From Rickettsia sp. MEAM1 (Bemisia tabaci) (GTDB lineage: Bacteria > Pseudomonadota > Alphaproteobacteria > Rickettsiales > Rickettsiaceae), in NCBI RefSeq assembly GCF_002285905.1, contig NZ_CP016305.1:682001-746000 (forward strand): a DNA stretch of 64,000 bases, given 5' to 3'. Each line of letters starts with the position of its first letter. Within the stretch, counting starts at the first letter, position 1. A program made the translations under genes and the position numbers. Below the pieces are notes generated by a model that saw only the letters and a list, made by a program, of their open reading frames with translations, was not told the DNA's origin and did not search any database. Shown piece after piece: positions 28,526 through 39,285 of the stretch.

Positions 28526-29386
28526 GGCACCGTCAAGTTAAGTAAATTAGTGTCACAAAGTACTATATTTTTAGATTTCAGACAGCAATAAGTCTTTGAG
28601 TAGCTTTATCCCAAATGGATTTAGCGGACGCAAATGCAATTCTTTGCTCAGATGCTGTTTTAGTATATCTTCCAACATTTACAGCAAATATATTTCTGAC
28701 TTTTCCCATCAGTGATAATGTACATTGTGCTGAATTAGGATGCTTAAATTTAATCAGTATCTTCTCTTTTCTCCTAGTTGGCTGATGGGCATTCTCAATC
28801 CGATTATTTAGTCTTTTATCGGTACGATGCTTAGTCCTAGGACACATATACCTAACTGGTTTAATGTAGCTTTTTAGCTTATCAGTCACAATAACCCTTG
28901 GACATGGATAATTACCCAATAATCTTGATAAAAAGCGAATAGCTGATTTCTTGTTACGACGCTTCTGCAGTAATACTTCTAATTCATGTCCCTCAGAGTC
29001 AACAGCTCTCCATAATATGAATACTTCACCTTTGATCTTGATATTCATCTCATCCAAATGCCATTTATCAGTTGGCTTTCGCTCTCTCTTACTAATAACA
29101 TCTTGAAAATAAACTACAAACTTATAACACCAAAACCTTACAGTCTCATGACTTAATATAATACCTCGATAAGCCATCTGCTCTTGAACATCTCGGTAAC
29201 TATTATTAAAGCGATGATATAACCATACTGTATGGCTAATAATGCTTGCTGGAAAACGATGTCTATTCGGGGCTTAAGTAATATGCATAGCGGTAAAATC
29301 TAGGATAAATTGTTACTGCTATTCTATAAATCATTCCCTGTAATTGCTCAATACTTAATTTATACCTCCCTTAACTTGACGGTGCC
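28526..29386 (-). mobile_element. IS6-family copy 7 (861 bp), transposase dead
   Basis: Full length, minus orientation. Left flank CCTGAGGC, right flank ATTCCACT (end of an IS200 element): no target duplication. It cut an IS200 copy of which only the 3' end remains on this side. Confidence 0.95.
28578..29288 (-). pseudogene. IS6-family transposase (copy 7) with nonsense codon 5
   Basis: Codon 5 is TAA (29274-29276) in place of CAA, giving MHIT-stop. The rest is open; the next ATG would make 199 residues without the N-terminal DNA-binding part. It also has two unique replacements near the end (DKATQRLIAV). The only copy in the window with a broken reading frame. Confidence 0.9.
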
Positions 29387-29430
29387 ATTCCACTTTATAA
29401 CCCCTCAGCTTATAGCTGAGGGTTGTTTAG
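29387..29430 (+). mobile_element. IS200-type right-end remnant
   Basis: 44 bp identical to the right end of the IS200 elements, including the CCCCTCAGC/GCTGAGGG hairpin and the terminal GTTTAG. Everything upstream was lost at the IS6 junction. Confidence 0.85.
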
Positions 29431-29744
29431 TTTGCTCAATTTGCTCAAGTTTTAACCACCACAAAACATTCATGGTGGTTGGGGAGTTCAAAGAAACCGC
29501 TACTAACAGTTTACAATAGATTTTAAGCCTAAAGTTAGTACTTTAAGCTCTGGACATGTCTATTATCATCCCCAACCATAAGTATTGAGGATTGCACCAT
29601 TTTATGGCTGATGCATATACCATAATAGCAAGAGGCTTTGAAACCCCAAAATAGCTTTAACTATTTCAAACACAATTTTATATTCTATTTCCTAAAAAAG
29701 TCAATCGGTAAGTGAATTGAGGGTGGCTAGCATTCCTAACTAAG
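29431..29744. other. Gene-free stretch with a perfect 8-bp hairpin
   Basis: No credible ORF. AACCACCA-(11 nt)-TGGTGGTT at 29454-29480 is a perfect stem. Read on the minus strand the segment has short broken pieces that might be the decayed 3' end of a coding region followed by a structured end, as in IS605-type elements, but I cannot show this. Confidence 0.3.
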
Positions 29745-30090
29745 TATAGATATCGTCATTGCGAGGAAAAACTATAAGTTTTGTACGTGTGCAATCTAGT
29801 AAAATGCATAGCATTTTTATTATTTTTTCTGGATTGCCACGCTTCTTGCAGTCGCTCGCAAGGCGTTGTTGCGTAGATCAAAAAACGTGTACCATGTCAT
29901 CCCCGCGTAGGCGGGGATCCAGCATAAAGCGAGATAAAATCGAGCTTTTAGTCCTAAAAATTTACTGTATTTATGCTTTTTTCTGGATTCCCGCTTTCGC
30001 GGGAATGACATAAGTGATCCACGCAACAATACCCGCTCGCAATGACGGGAAACTGATCCACGTAGGCAACACCTCTTCTAAATGACAGGA
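29745..30090. repeat. Palindromic repeat cluster downstream of clpB
   Basis: At least three units: GTCATTGCGAGGAA-type, a 29898-30011 palindrome (arms GTCATCCCCGCGTAGGCGGG and CCCGCTTTCGCGGGAATGAC) containing AAAGCGAGATAAAATCGAGC, and GATCCACGC tags. The clpB gene ends just inside (30094). Short ORFs on both strands here are repeat-encoded and not genes. Confidence 0.7.
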
Positions 30091-30093
30091 AAA

Positions 30094-32667
30094 CTAATCA
30101 ATTATTTGTATCTGTAGCTCTTCTTTTTTTGTGGTTATTTTTACTATTTTTCCGCTACTTACCTCGCCTGCTAAAATCATCTTGGCTAGATTATTTTGTA
30201 TTTCACGCTGGATAAGTCGCTTCAATGGTCTTGCTCCAAAGCTCGGATCATAACCTTTTAAGGCTAAATAGTTTAAAGCTGGTTCATCAAATTCAAGAGT
30301 GATATTTTGTGCTGATAAGATTTTCTTTAAACCCTCTAGCTGAATCTTTACTATATCGTGAATATTACTTTGGTTTAGTCGATGGAATAATATAATTTCA
30401 TCTAATCTATTTAAAAACTCCGGCTTGAATACGGCTTTCACATATTCCATAACTTGGTCTTTTACCTTATAAGTATCTTCGCCCTCTTTTTGGTTAACGA
30501 GTATTTCAGCCCCTAAATTAGATGTTAGCACAATAATAGTATTCTTAAAATCAACTGTGATACCCTGACTATCGGTAAGTCTTCCCTCATCTAGGATTTG
30601 CAGCATAATATTAAAAATATCAGGGTGGGCTTTTTCCACTTCATCGAATAATATGACTTGATACGGGCGGCGTCTTACGGCTTCGGTAAGTACTCCACCT
30701 TGATCATATCCAACATACCCGGGAGGTGCTCCTATCAAACGAGAGATAGCATGCTTCTCCATATATTCCGACATATCGATACGTAAGTTATTACAATCAT
30801 CGAAAAGAAAACCTGCTAAAGCCTTAGTCAGTTCAGTTTTACCAACTCCAGTCGGACCGAGAAACAAGAAAGAACCAAGCGGGCGGTTAACATCCTGAAT
30901 ACCTGCACGTGATCTTCTAACAGCATCACTAACGCTTTTTATCGCCTCATCCTGCCCTATTACCGACTCACGTAATTTCTGCTCCATCACAAGCAAACGT
31001 TCACGCTCACTTGATAGCATTGTATCGATTGGAATACCGGTGATACGTGAAATAATACTTGCTATGTCGCTTTCTGAAACGATTTCCTTTAACAAGCCTT
31101 TACTGTCAGCATTTTCGGTTTCCTGAATTTTTTTCATAATCTCAGGAATAATTCCATATTTTAACTCACTAGCTTTAGCTAAATTAGCATCACGTTCTGC
31201 TCGCTCTAAATCAATTCTAGCACGGTCTAATTCTTCTTTAAGTTTCTGCTGTCCTTGAATTTTGGATTTTTCGGCTTGCCATTTAGAACTCATATCGTAA
31301 GATTTAGATTCCAGCTTTTCTAACTCTGCGGTTAAATGCTCAATTTTCTTTTTAGAATGTTCATCGCTTTCTTTTTTCAAAGCTGCAAGCTCTATTTTTA
31401 TCTGAATAATACGGCGATCTAGTTCGTCCAGCTCTTCGGGTTTACTTGATAACTCGATTTTCATACGGCTACAAGCTTCATCGATTAAATCAATCGCTTT
31501 ATCAGGTAGAAAACGATCCGTAATATAGCGGTTAGATAGAGTCGCTGCCGCAACTATCGCACTATCGGAAATCCGCACGGCATGGTGTAATTCGTATTTT
31601 TCCTTAATACCTCTAAGGATTGATATCGTATCCTCTACAGTTGGCTCGCTAACATAGACAGGCTGGAAGCGACGAGCAAGTGCAGCGTCTTTCTCGATAT
31701 ATTTACGATACTCGTCTAAAGTAGTAGCTCCGATACAATGCAGTTCACCGCGAGCAAGCATTGGCTTTAGTAAGTTCGATGCATCCATAGCTCCATCAGT
31801 CTTACCCGTACCGACCAATAAATGTAATTCATCGATAAATAAAATAATCTCACCACTTGATTCTTTTATTTCACCAAGAACAGCTTTAAGCCGCTCTTCA
31901 AACTCACCTCGATATTTAGCACCCGCAATCAATGCTCCCATATCAAGCTCAATAATTCGGCAATTAATAAGAGTTTCTGGCACATCTTTGCTAAATATTC
32001 GTTGTGCTAACCCTTCGATTATCGCAGTTTTACCAACGCCAGGTTCGCCGATCAATACCGGATTATTTTTCATACGACGAGATAATACTTGCACTGTTCT
32101 TCTGATTTCTTCATCACGTCCGATTATCGGGTCAAGCTTACCACTGATCGCAAGTTCAGTTACATCTCTGCCATATTTTTTTAGAGCATCATAGCTATTT
32201 TCTGCTGATTCAGTATCAGCTTTTTTACCTTTGCGAAGCTGCAAAATACTAGCTGCTAGTTTTTTGCTATTAACCCCATTATTGGTTAAAATTTTACCAG
32301 CTATAGTATTATCAAAACTTAAAGCTTCCAAAATACGCTCGATTGTAACAAAGCTATCCCCATTATCTTTAGCAAGACTATTAGCTTTTTCTAAAACTTT
32401 AAGAAATTCAGCAGAAGAATAAATTGTTCCTCCGCCATCAACTTGCACTTTTGGAATTTTATTTAATTCTACCTGTACTTGATCAGCTAAAATATTTAAG
32501 TTACCTCCGCTGTTACTAATAAGTGTTTTAACGATCCCTGTACCTTCATTAAAAAGACTAGCTAATAAGTGCAAAGGTAATATTTGCTGATGATCATTTT
32601 TAGCAGCAATGTGTTGACAGTTTGTTATCGCTGATTTAGCATGTGCAGTAAATTTATCAATATTCAT
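30094..32667 (-). CDS. clpB: ClpB disaggregase
   Basis: 857 residues, standard length. An N-domain (1-145) is followed by AAA-1 with Walker A GEPGVGKT (about 205-212), a long coiled-coil middle domain (about 405-525, rich in E/K/L heptads), and AAA-2 with Walker A GPTGVGKT (about 605-612) and the pore loop GYVGYDQGG. It extracts proteins from aggregates with DnaK. It is single-gene here, flanked by repeats on both sides. No CIRCE-like or sigma-32 site could be confirmed by eye upstream. Confidence 0.97.
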   Translation of the reverse strand: MNIDKFTAHAKSAITNCQHIAAKNDHQQILPLHLLASLFNEGTGIVKTLISNSGGNLNILADQVQVELNKIPKVQVDGGGTIYSSAEFLKVLEKANSLAKDNGDSFVTIERILEALSFDNTIAGKILTNNGVNSKKLAASILQLRKGKKADTESAENSYDALKKYGRDVTELAISGKLDPIIGRDEEIRRTVQVLSRRMKNNPVLIGEPGVGKTAIIEGLAQRIFSKDVPETLINCRIIELDMGALIAGAKYRGEFEERLKAVLGEIKESSGEIILFIDELHLLVGTGKTDGAMDASNLLKPMLARGELHCIGATTLDEYRKYIEKDAALARRFQPVYVSEPTVEDTISILRGIKEKYELHHAVRISDSAIVAAATLSNRYITDRFLPDKAIDLIDEACSRMKIELSSKPEELDELDRRIIQIKIELAALKKESDEHSKKKIEHLTAELEKLESKSYDMSSKWQAEKSKIQGQQKLKEELDRARIDLERAERDANLAKASELKYGIIPEIMKKIQETENADSKGLLKEIVSESDIASIISRITGIPIDTMLSSERERLLVMEQKLRESVIGQDEAIKSVSDAVRRSRAGIQDVNRPLGSFLFLGPTGVGKTELTKALAGFLFDDCNNLRIDMSEYMEKHAISRLIGAPPGYVGYDQGGVLTEAVRRRPYQVILFDEVEKAHPDIFNIMLQILDEGRLTDSQGITVDFKNTIIVLTSNLGAEILVNQKEGEDTYKVKDQVMEYVKAVFKPEFLNRLDEIILFHRLNQSNIHDIVKIQLEGLKKILSAQNITLEFDEPALNYLALKGYDPSFGARPLKRLIQREIQNNLAKMILAGEVSSGKIVKITTKKEELQIQIID

Positions 32668-32751
32668 ATAAATAATATATTTTAATTAATAAGATTAAAA
32701 TTTTTTAATAGATATTGTTTATATAATTACTTTAAAATTATAATACAAGGG

Positions 32752-32879
32752 TATACTCGTTTTATTTGAAAAATTAGCGGCGACGTCCTACAGGTGCTGA
32801 GGTACTCACGTAGTTTATCTATGCTCCGTTCCTCGTGCTTATAAACTTCTTGCTCTTTTCCAAATAAAACTTCGTCTAC
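32752..32879. repeat. Rickettsial palindromic repeat upstream of clpB
   Basis: About 128 bp with arms TATACTCGTTTTATTTGAAA and TTTCCAAATAAAACTTCGTC, the same as at 24838 with a diverged centre. It separates the divergent clpB and phosphatase genes. Confidence 0.8.
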
Positions 32880-32919
32880 TATCTAACTAAACTAAATATT
32901 AATATATAAAGCTTTCACT

Positions 32920-35048
32920 ATGTCCTGATTAAAACAACAATTCGACGCAGATAAATATTTTCTTACAACACAAACAAATGAATTTTTAGCAAATAACAAA
33001 CAAGCCCCTCTACATACAAACAGGGATGAAGTTAGAGAAGCAGTTAAAAGCGGTAATTTTACTGAAGCATTACAAAAGCTTGAAATTTTACGTGAAGAAA
33101 AAACTGGTATAACACTTACTAAAATTGATCCGTTGATAGAAGGTACAACACCGATAATAATTCGTGATGCACGAAATGCTAAAGATCCTCGAGAGCTTGG
33201 AACGGAAAGCTTTGAGATGCAATATTTAAATGTCATAAGAGCAGCAATAGACATAGCTGAAATCGAAGGAAAACTGGAAGCACTTAAGACAGAATTAAGA
33301 AAACAAGCAGTAGATTTTATTGATAGCTTTCATAAAGATAATGAAAAAAATTCTCAAATGCAGATCTCTCCTAATGTAAAGGATAAGATTAATGATATAG
33401 CCATACTGCTAGAAAATAATGGCATTAAAGAAGTGCATAAGAAGCTAAATGTAGCAAAAGATTTTCAGAATTTTAATGATGAACATTGTAATATAGTAAC
33501 GCTCTCAAATATTAAAGATAAAAATGGTAAAGATCATACTGTTATTGAGGCAGAAGTAGCACTAAAGGGAATAACTGATGAGCAAAAAGCAGAGTACCAA
33601 AATAGAGCCGATAAAGATTGGTTCAAGAAAATGCCTAGTTGGGAAAGACAGTTAGTTAATAAATATGCTGAAACAATTAAAGAGGGTGAGCATGTTATCC
33701 CTACTCAATTGCGTCAAATAGTAGGAATGAAAAACGCTTTTGAGAAAATTACAGCAATAGCTGAAGAAAATAAACCTATTGAAATAATACATGCCTCTAA
33801 ACATGCAGGAACTCTTGCTTCTATTTCTCATGATAAAGAATCACAACAAAGAATTACAGATTTAAATACTAAGCAAGCTCAAGAATGGATGGGCGATCAT
33901 AAATTGCATGCTAATACTTTAAATAGTGGAGCTGCAAATTTTGTAGTGCCGCACCCTGATGCGAAGTTAGTAACTCTTACTAAAAGAGCTATAGATCATG
34001 TAGGAGGTCGTTATACTAATACAGCGTTTAATAAATTTAGAAAAATCGCAGGTTTTAATCATTTTGATGGTACAAAAGAACAACTTAACGATTTGGCTAA
34101 TAATTTACCAAAAGAAGCTAACTTCAAAGATATTGCGACCCATTTAAAACCACGTGGTAAATTAGAAAGATTATTTGGTATTAATAAACCGAAAGGTGAT
34201 CTAAAAACAATGCTGAATACAGAATTAATGCAGGTAGGTTATCTAAGCAAGCTCATGAAATATTAACCAATGCAGCTAGTTTAAAACAAGATATAGAAAA
34301 AGCTGACGCAATTTTTTATAGAGGTGCAGATAAAGAAAATATAAGTAGTAGCATTTCACGAAAATTAAATTACTTAAGCAACCAAATCTCAAATTCTAAA
34401 GACTCTATTTTTAAAGATGTTCCAAAGCACGAAACGCTTACTATGTGTGCAAGTGGTAAGGATCGTACAGGTCTTACCGAACATGACCAAACTAGTACTG
34501 CTATAGCTAATAAATTAGGAATAGAAGTAAAAGCTGCTGACGAACAGCTTTTAAAAGCAGGTCATACTGCTGGTCAAGCTGGCGGAGTTTATGCGGGTGG
34601 TGCTACAATCGGATGTTACGGTACATTAAAAGTAACGGCACAAGGTTTTCCTGAATCTAGACAAGAATCATTAAAAAGTATGATTGAGCCATCGGGAGCC
34701 AATAATAAAATTAAAAAGCTTAAAAAAGGTCAAATAATTAATGAACCAGTAGAGCAGAAAAAAGCTAAAGAAACGCCTAATCCGTATCAAACGACAAATT
34801 ATGAAATAGCTGCAAATATACAAACACCTTCTGTTGTGGTAACTACTCCAAAAAATGAACTAACTGAACTAATACCAGATTTAAATAAAGCCCAACAACA
34901 AATAATATATAAACCTACAGTAGAATTGGATAATGGAGGAAGAATTACTCCTAATGTTACACCTGCACCAAAAGTAAATCAACGTAATAAAGATAATAAT
35001 ATAGGGAGTAATAATGTCGCATTTAGCAGTTGTAACAGGCGGTACTAG
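32920..35048 (+). pseudogene. CX5R phosphatase, SopB/IpgD-like effector candidate, broken
   Basis: About 700 codons across two frames. ATG 32920 is followed at codon 3 by TGA; no ATG is in frame for the next 70 codons. The first frame stays open to 34266, and the second continues the same protein: near the A-run at about 34204 the frame changes and reads NAEYRINAGRLSKQAHEIL, then the phosphatase loop CASGKDRTG (Cys at 34446), as in SopB/SigD/IpgD inositol-phosphate phosphatases (CKSGKDRTG). KLHANTLNSGAANF and HAGQAGG-like segments also fit an effector of this type. The tail (residues after about 600) is Pro/Thr/Asn-rich. Relatives are type III secreted; any secretion here would need another system. 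The stop overlaps phaB by 35 bp. Two lesions suggest recent decay or sequencing error. Confidence 0.65.
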
Positions 35049-35739
35049 AGGAATAGGAGAGTCTATTGCCAAAGAATTAAAAAATAAAGGTTTTACTGTT
35101 ATTGCTAATTTTTTTAGTAATCATGAAGCTGCAAAAGCTATGGAAGAGCAATATGGTATCAAAACCAAACGTTGGAATGTTGCAGATTTTGAAGATTGCA
35201 GAAGAGCAATAAAAGAAATTGAAGAGGAATATAAACAGCCAGTAAGCATTTTGGTTAATAATGCCGGAATTACCAAAGATAAAATGCTGCATAAAATGAG
35301 TCATCAAGATTGGAACGATGTAATTAACGTTAATCTCAATTCTTGCTTTAATATGTCAAGTAACGTAATCGAGCCGATGCGAAATCAAAATTACGGTCGT
35401 ATAGTAAATATCAGCTCAATCAACGCCCAAGCAGGACAAATCGGGCAGACTAATTACTCTGCTGCTAAAGCTGGAATTATTGGTTTTACTAAAGCCTTAG
35501 CACGTGAAACTACTTCTAAAAATATCACGGTTAATTGTATAGCTCCTGGATATATTGCAACGGAAATGGTAGGGGCAGTACCTGAAGACGTGCTTGCAAA
35601 AATCGTTAATAGTATTCCGAAAAAAATATTAGGGCAACCTGAAGAAATCGCAAGAGCAGTAGCATTTCTAGTTGATGAAAATGCTGGATTTATCACGGGC
35701 GAAACTATCTCAATTAATGGCGGCCATAACATGTTATAA
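35014..35739 (+). CDS. phaB: Acetoacetyl-CoA reductase (SDR family)
   Basis: 241 residues. The Rossmann motif GGTRGIG is at 9-15, NNAG at 82-85, and the catalytic Ser134/135, Tyr148 and Lys152 lie in NISSINAQAGQIGQTNYSAAK. Sequence details (GITKDKMLHKM, WNDVINVNL, QAGQIGQTNYSAAKAG) fit PhaB, which reduces acetoacetyl-CoA to 3-hydroxybutyryl-CoA with NADPH, more than FabG. A GGGAG ribosome site precedes the ATG inside the end of the upstream gene. The pathway partner phaA is at 61584, and a PhaC-like remnant at 61196. Confidence 0.85.
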   Translation: MSHLAVVTGGTRGIGESIAKELKNKGFTVIANFFSNHEAAKAMEEQYGIKTKRWNVADFEDCRRAIKEIEEEYKQPVSILVNNAGITKDKMLHKMSHQDWNDVINVNLNSCFNMSSNVIEPMRNQNYGRIVNISSINAQAGQIGQTNYSAAKAGIIGFTKALARETTSKNITVNCIAPGYIATEMVGAVPEDVLAKIVNSIPKKILGQPEEIARAVAFLVDENAGFITGETISINGGHNML

Positions 35740-35759
35740 ATAATTTAATAGATTTTTAT

Positions 35760-36714
35760 ATGAGCAAAGAAAGAGTAGATCCGAATAATAATGACGAGGT
35801 GTATCATGATTTTGATACAACAAAGGGTATAAAATTTTTTCTGACAAAAGGGACTGAATCTTATAGAAAGGGGGAATATGAAGAAGCACTTGAACAATTT
35901 GAATATGCTAAAAAATTAGACGCAAATCATGAAAATATATTTGAACGAAAAAAACTTGTCCATCATTGTGACTATAAGTCGGGTTTAGTCTATAATAAGC
36001 TGGCTCAGAAAGAAGTGGAGCCAATTCAACAAAAGCGATATCATGAAATGGCAGCATATTGTTTTGAAGAAGCACGGACAAATTCTCGGAACGACATATT
36101 TAGGGGGCAAGATCTAAATCAGCTTATAGCAAGAGCATATAATAACGCTGGTAATGAAGAAAAAGCATTACAATTTTTACAAAAAACTACATTTTATAAA
36201 CTTGCAAAAGAACTAGAGCAAAAGAATTCACAAGAATTAGTTATAGCTAATCCAATCCAAGATAATGATAATATATCGCCTCAAATTATACAAGAAGCAA
36301 TTCGTCATTTATTTTTAGAACAGCAAAGACAAAATAAAGTACAACAAGAACAAGGACAAAGAATTGGTGCATTAGAACAAGAAATTGATAAGATAAAGAA
36401 AATGTTATCTAATGCAAATATTGATACTATAGATGGCATTAATACACAAATAAAAGAGCTAGAGAAGAAAGATTCCGATTTATATAAGTATTATAAGTAT
36501 TTTCTTTCAGGGTTGCAGTCTATATATTTGGCTTCTTGTATTACTAGTAGTGATGCAGTAGTAGTAAATGTTGGGCATATGGAGCGTACAACTTCTATTG
36601 AAAAAGGAATATGTATTGCGTTAGATATGGTTACGGCGGGATGGTTTAAACCTTTTGTAACTGGAGGACTTTCGGTTTTTCATGATATTGCTGGTAATAT
36701 TTATAACTCATGTG
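35760..36714 (+). pseudogene. TPR-repeat protein, 3' end cut by IS
   Basis: 318 residues before the IS edge; the final six residues and stop (to 36734) are IS-derived. One clear TPR lies at 32-65 (GTESYRKGEYEEALEQFEYAKKLD), with weaker helical repeats to about residue 140, and a coiled coil at about 195-240 (LEQEIDKIKKMLSNANIDTI). The C-terminal part (SCITSSDAVVVNVGH to HDIAGNIYNSCG) contains small-residue stretches. It starts 20 bp after phaB. TPR proteins are common in IS-rich Rickettsia. The missing 3' part is not beyond the IS nest at 39260. Confidence 0.75.
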
Positions 36715-36768
36715 GGCACCGTCAAGTTAAGTAAATTAGTGTCACAAAGTACTATATTTTTAGATTTC
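36715..36768 (-). mobile_element. Solo right end of IS6-family element, inverted (54 bp)
   Basis: Terminal repeat plus AAATTAGTGTCACAAAGTAC and on to TAGATTTC, then abruptly the IS256-type A left end. With the end at 39192-39259 it frames the nest. Confidence 0.88.
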
Positions 36769-37834
36769 GAGTCTATCATATATTTTGTGTAAGTTGTAAA
36801 GCAACAGAGAAAGAAATACTGTTAAAATACAACTAGAACAAAGGTAAAAAATATGGCTAAGAAAATAGAAGCTGGTGTTAGAAGTGCAGATATAAATAAT
36901 AAGTTAGTAGAGGAAATATTATCCCAATCTAATCCTAAAGAGTTATTTGGAAAGGATGGATTGTTTCAGCAATTAAAGAAGAGGTTAGTAGAGAGAATAC
37001 TAGAGGACGAGCTAAGTCATGAATTAGGTTATTCGAGGCATAGCAAGGCATCAAAGCAAGATAGCAATCGTCGTAATGGTACGAGCGAAAAGACAGTAAT
37101 AGATGACAGTGGTCAAAAGATAGTACTTGATATTCCAAGAGATAGAGACAATAGTTTTGAGCCTCAATTAATTCCTAAGGGAGTTAGAAGATTCACTGGA
37201 TTTGATGATAGCGTTATTTCACTTTATGCAAGAGGTATGACCATGAGTGAGATTCAATCCCATTTAGAGGAAATGTATCATACAGAAGTATCTAAGGAGC
37301 TTATCTCGACTATTACAGATGGAGTTATGGAAGAGGTAATAAGATGGCAAGCCCGAGCATTAGATAGAATATACCCAATTGTATATTTAGATTGCATCAT
37401 GGTAAAAGCAAGAGATAATAATATAGTTATAAATAAGGCTGTTTACCTTGTTATTGGTATAAATATAGAAGGCAAGAAAGAGCTTTTGGGTATTTGGATT
37501 AGCAAGAATGAGGGTTCAAAGTTTTGGATGCAGGTTGTAAGCGAATTAAAGAACCGAGGTGTAGAACAAATTTATGTAGCATGTGTTGACGGTCTTAAAG
37601 GTTTTAGAGATGCAATAAACAGTGTTTTCCCAAATACCATAGTACAACTTTGTATAGTACATATGGTACGTAATTCTTTAAAGTACGTTTCTTACAAAAA
37701 TCTTAAAGAAGTAGCAGCTGACTTAAAACAAATCTATACAGCAAATAATGAGAATATGGCTAATTTAGCATTAGAAGAGTTTGCTAAAATGGGATAGTAA
37801 ATACCCAGTTATTTCTGATATATGGATACGTAAT
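36769..37834 (+). mobile_element. IS256-type element A, second copy, truncated
   Basis: Left end GAGTCTATCATATATTTTGT and transposase gene up to TACGTAAT, where element B begins. Nearly identical to the copy at 9955 (differences include GAGGAC for AAGGAC and GTAGCATG for GTAGGATG). Confidence 0.85.
36853..37834 (+). pseudogene. IS256-family transposase A (second copy), frameshifted
   Basis: Reads 314 residues, then stops at 37795-37797 because the A-run in GCTAAAATGGG has four As where the copy at 10039 has six (GCTAAAAAATGGG). The frame is then cut at 37834 by element B. The catalytic C-terminal Glu region is missing. Confidence 0.85.
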
Positions 37835-39191
37835 GAGGGTGTCAGGAAGTTTGTGTAAGTTGTAAAAATAGTTAAGAATAAAAATAACATAAACAACTTA
37901 CATGGAGCTAATATGAAGAACAATAACAAAGTATCAAATCCAGCTATAGAAAAATTAGTATCAGAAATACTATCACAAAGTGATCCATCTGAAATATTTG
38001 GTAAAGAAGGGATATTTCAGGGAATTAAAAAGCAGATAGTAAATAAGATTTTAGAGAAAGAAATGGAATCTCATATAGGTTATGAGAAACATTCTAAAAA
38101 TGAGAAATACTCAGATAACAGACGTAATGGTAATTATGAAAAGACTCTAATAGATCCAGAAGGTCGTAAATTGACAGTAGAAGTGCCAAGGGATCGGGAT
38201 GGAGAATTTGAACCTCAACTAATTCCAAAAGGAGTGCGTAAATTTGAAGGATTTGATGATAAAGTAATATCCTTATATGCTCGGGGAATGACCATTAGGG
38301 AAATACAAGGGCACTTAGAAGAACTATATGCCACCAAGGTATCATCTGAGTTAATATCAAAGGTAACTGATGGTATTTTAGAGGAAGTAACTGCTTGGCA
38401 GAATAGAGCACTTGATAATGTATATCCTATAATGTACTTAGATTGTATTCATGTTAAGGCAAGAGATAATCATGTAATAATAAATAAAGCGGTTTATCTA
38501 GCTATTGGAGTGAATATGGAGGGCAAGAAAGAGCTATTAGGAATTTGGATAGGCAAGAATGAAGGGTGTAAATTTTGGATGCAGGTAGTAACAGAACTGA
38601 AGAATCGAGGAGTTGCACAAATATATGTTGCATGTGTTGATGGTCTTAAGGGTTTTCCAGAGGCGATAAATAGCATTTTTCCAAAGACGATAGTGCAGTT
38701 GTGTATTGTTCATATGGTAAGAAATTCTGTAAAATACGTATCATACAAAGATCTAAAAGCGGTAACAGCTGATTTAAAAGCAGTTTATTCTGCAATAAAT
38801 GAAGCAGAGGGATTAAGAGAATTACAAAACTTTGCCAAAAAATGGGATGAAAAATATCCAGTTATTTTTGACATATGGCAACGAAATTGGTCTGGCATAG
38901 CTCCATTTTTTAGCTTTCCGGAAGACATTAGGAAGGCGATTTACACTACTAATGCTATTGAATCCACTAACCGTCAAATTCGTAAAATTATTAAAAATAA
39001 AGGAGTATTTCCAGATGACAAATCGATTCAGAAAATAATCTTTTTGGCGTTGACAAATGCCTCTAAAAAATGGACAATGCCTATTAAGAATTGGGCGATG
39101 GCTTTAAATCAATTTGCTATACTTTGTGATACTAATTTACAAAATTGGGCAAATGGAGAAATCGTACTTACACAAAAAATCTGACAGACCC
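37835..39191 (+). mobile_element. IS256-type element B, copy 1 (1357 bp)
   Basis: Left end GAGGGTGTCAGGAAGTTTG and right end ending CTGACAGACCC form a 26-bp imperfect inverted repeat sharing TTTGTGTAAGT. Flanks TACGTAAT (element A) and ACTTCTTG (IS6) differ, so no target duplication: a deletion or recombination followed insertion. Confidence 0.93.
37913..39184 (+). CDS. IS256-family transposase B
   Basis: 423 residues, full length. The DDE elements: Asp in MYLDCIHVKARD (about 172), Asp in CVDGLKGFPEAI (about 240) and Glu in TTNAIESTNRQIRK (about 349), with LCIVHMVRNSVKYV between. Identical to the protein at 55836. It is about 70% similar by eye to element A. Confidence 0.95.
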   Translation: MKNNNKVSNPAIEKLVSEILSQSDPSEIFGKEGIFQGIKKQIVNKILEKEMESHIGYEKHSKNEKYSDNRRNGNYEKTLIDPEGRKLTVEVPRDRDGEFEPQLIPKGVRKFEGFDDKVISLYARGMTIREIQGHLEELYATKVSSELISKVTDGILEEVTAWQNRALDNVYPIMYLDCIHVKARDNHVIINKAVYLAIGVNMEGKKELLGIWIGKNEGCKFWMQVVTELKNRGVAQIYVACVDGLKGFPEAINSIFPKTIVQLCIVHMVRNSVKYVSYKDLKAVTADLKAVYSAINEAEGLRELQNFAKKWDEKYPVIFDIWQRNWSGIAPFFSFPEDIRKAIYTTNAIESTNRQIRKIIKNKGVFPDDKSIQKIIFLALTNASKKWTMPIKNWAMALNQFAILCDTNLQNWANGEIVLTQKI

Positions 39192-39259
39192 ACTTCTTGC
39201 TGTCTGAAATCTAAAAATATAGTACTTTGTGACACTAATTTACTTAACTTGACGGTGCC
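39192..39259 (+). mobile_element. Solo right end of IS6-family element (68 bp)
   Basis: Starts at ACTTCTTGCTGTCTG, the last codons of the IS6 transposase, and runs to the 17-bp terminal repeat. Right flank TTATGATT. Confidence 0.9.
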
Positions 39260-39285
39260 TTATGATTGACTCTTAATTATGCTTT

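Noticed and set aside
29759-30029. Open frames on both strands in the clpB downstream gap
   Set aside because: They are made of palindromic repeats (Phe-Pro-Arg-Arg-Arg/Pro-Arg-Lys-Arg-Glu-Ser type peptides), lack ribosome sites and change in every repeat copy.
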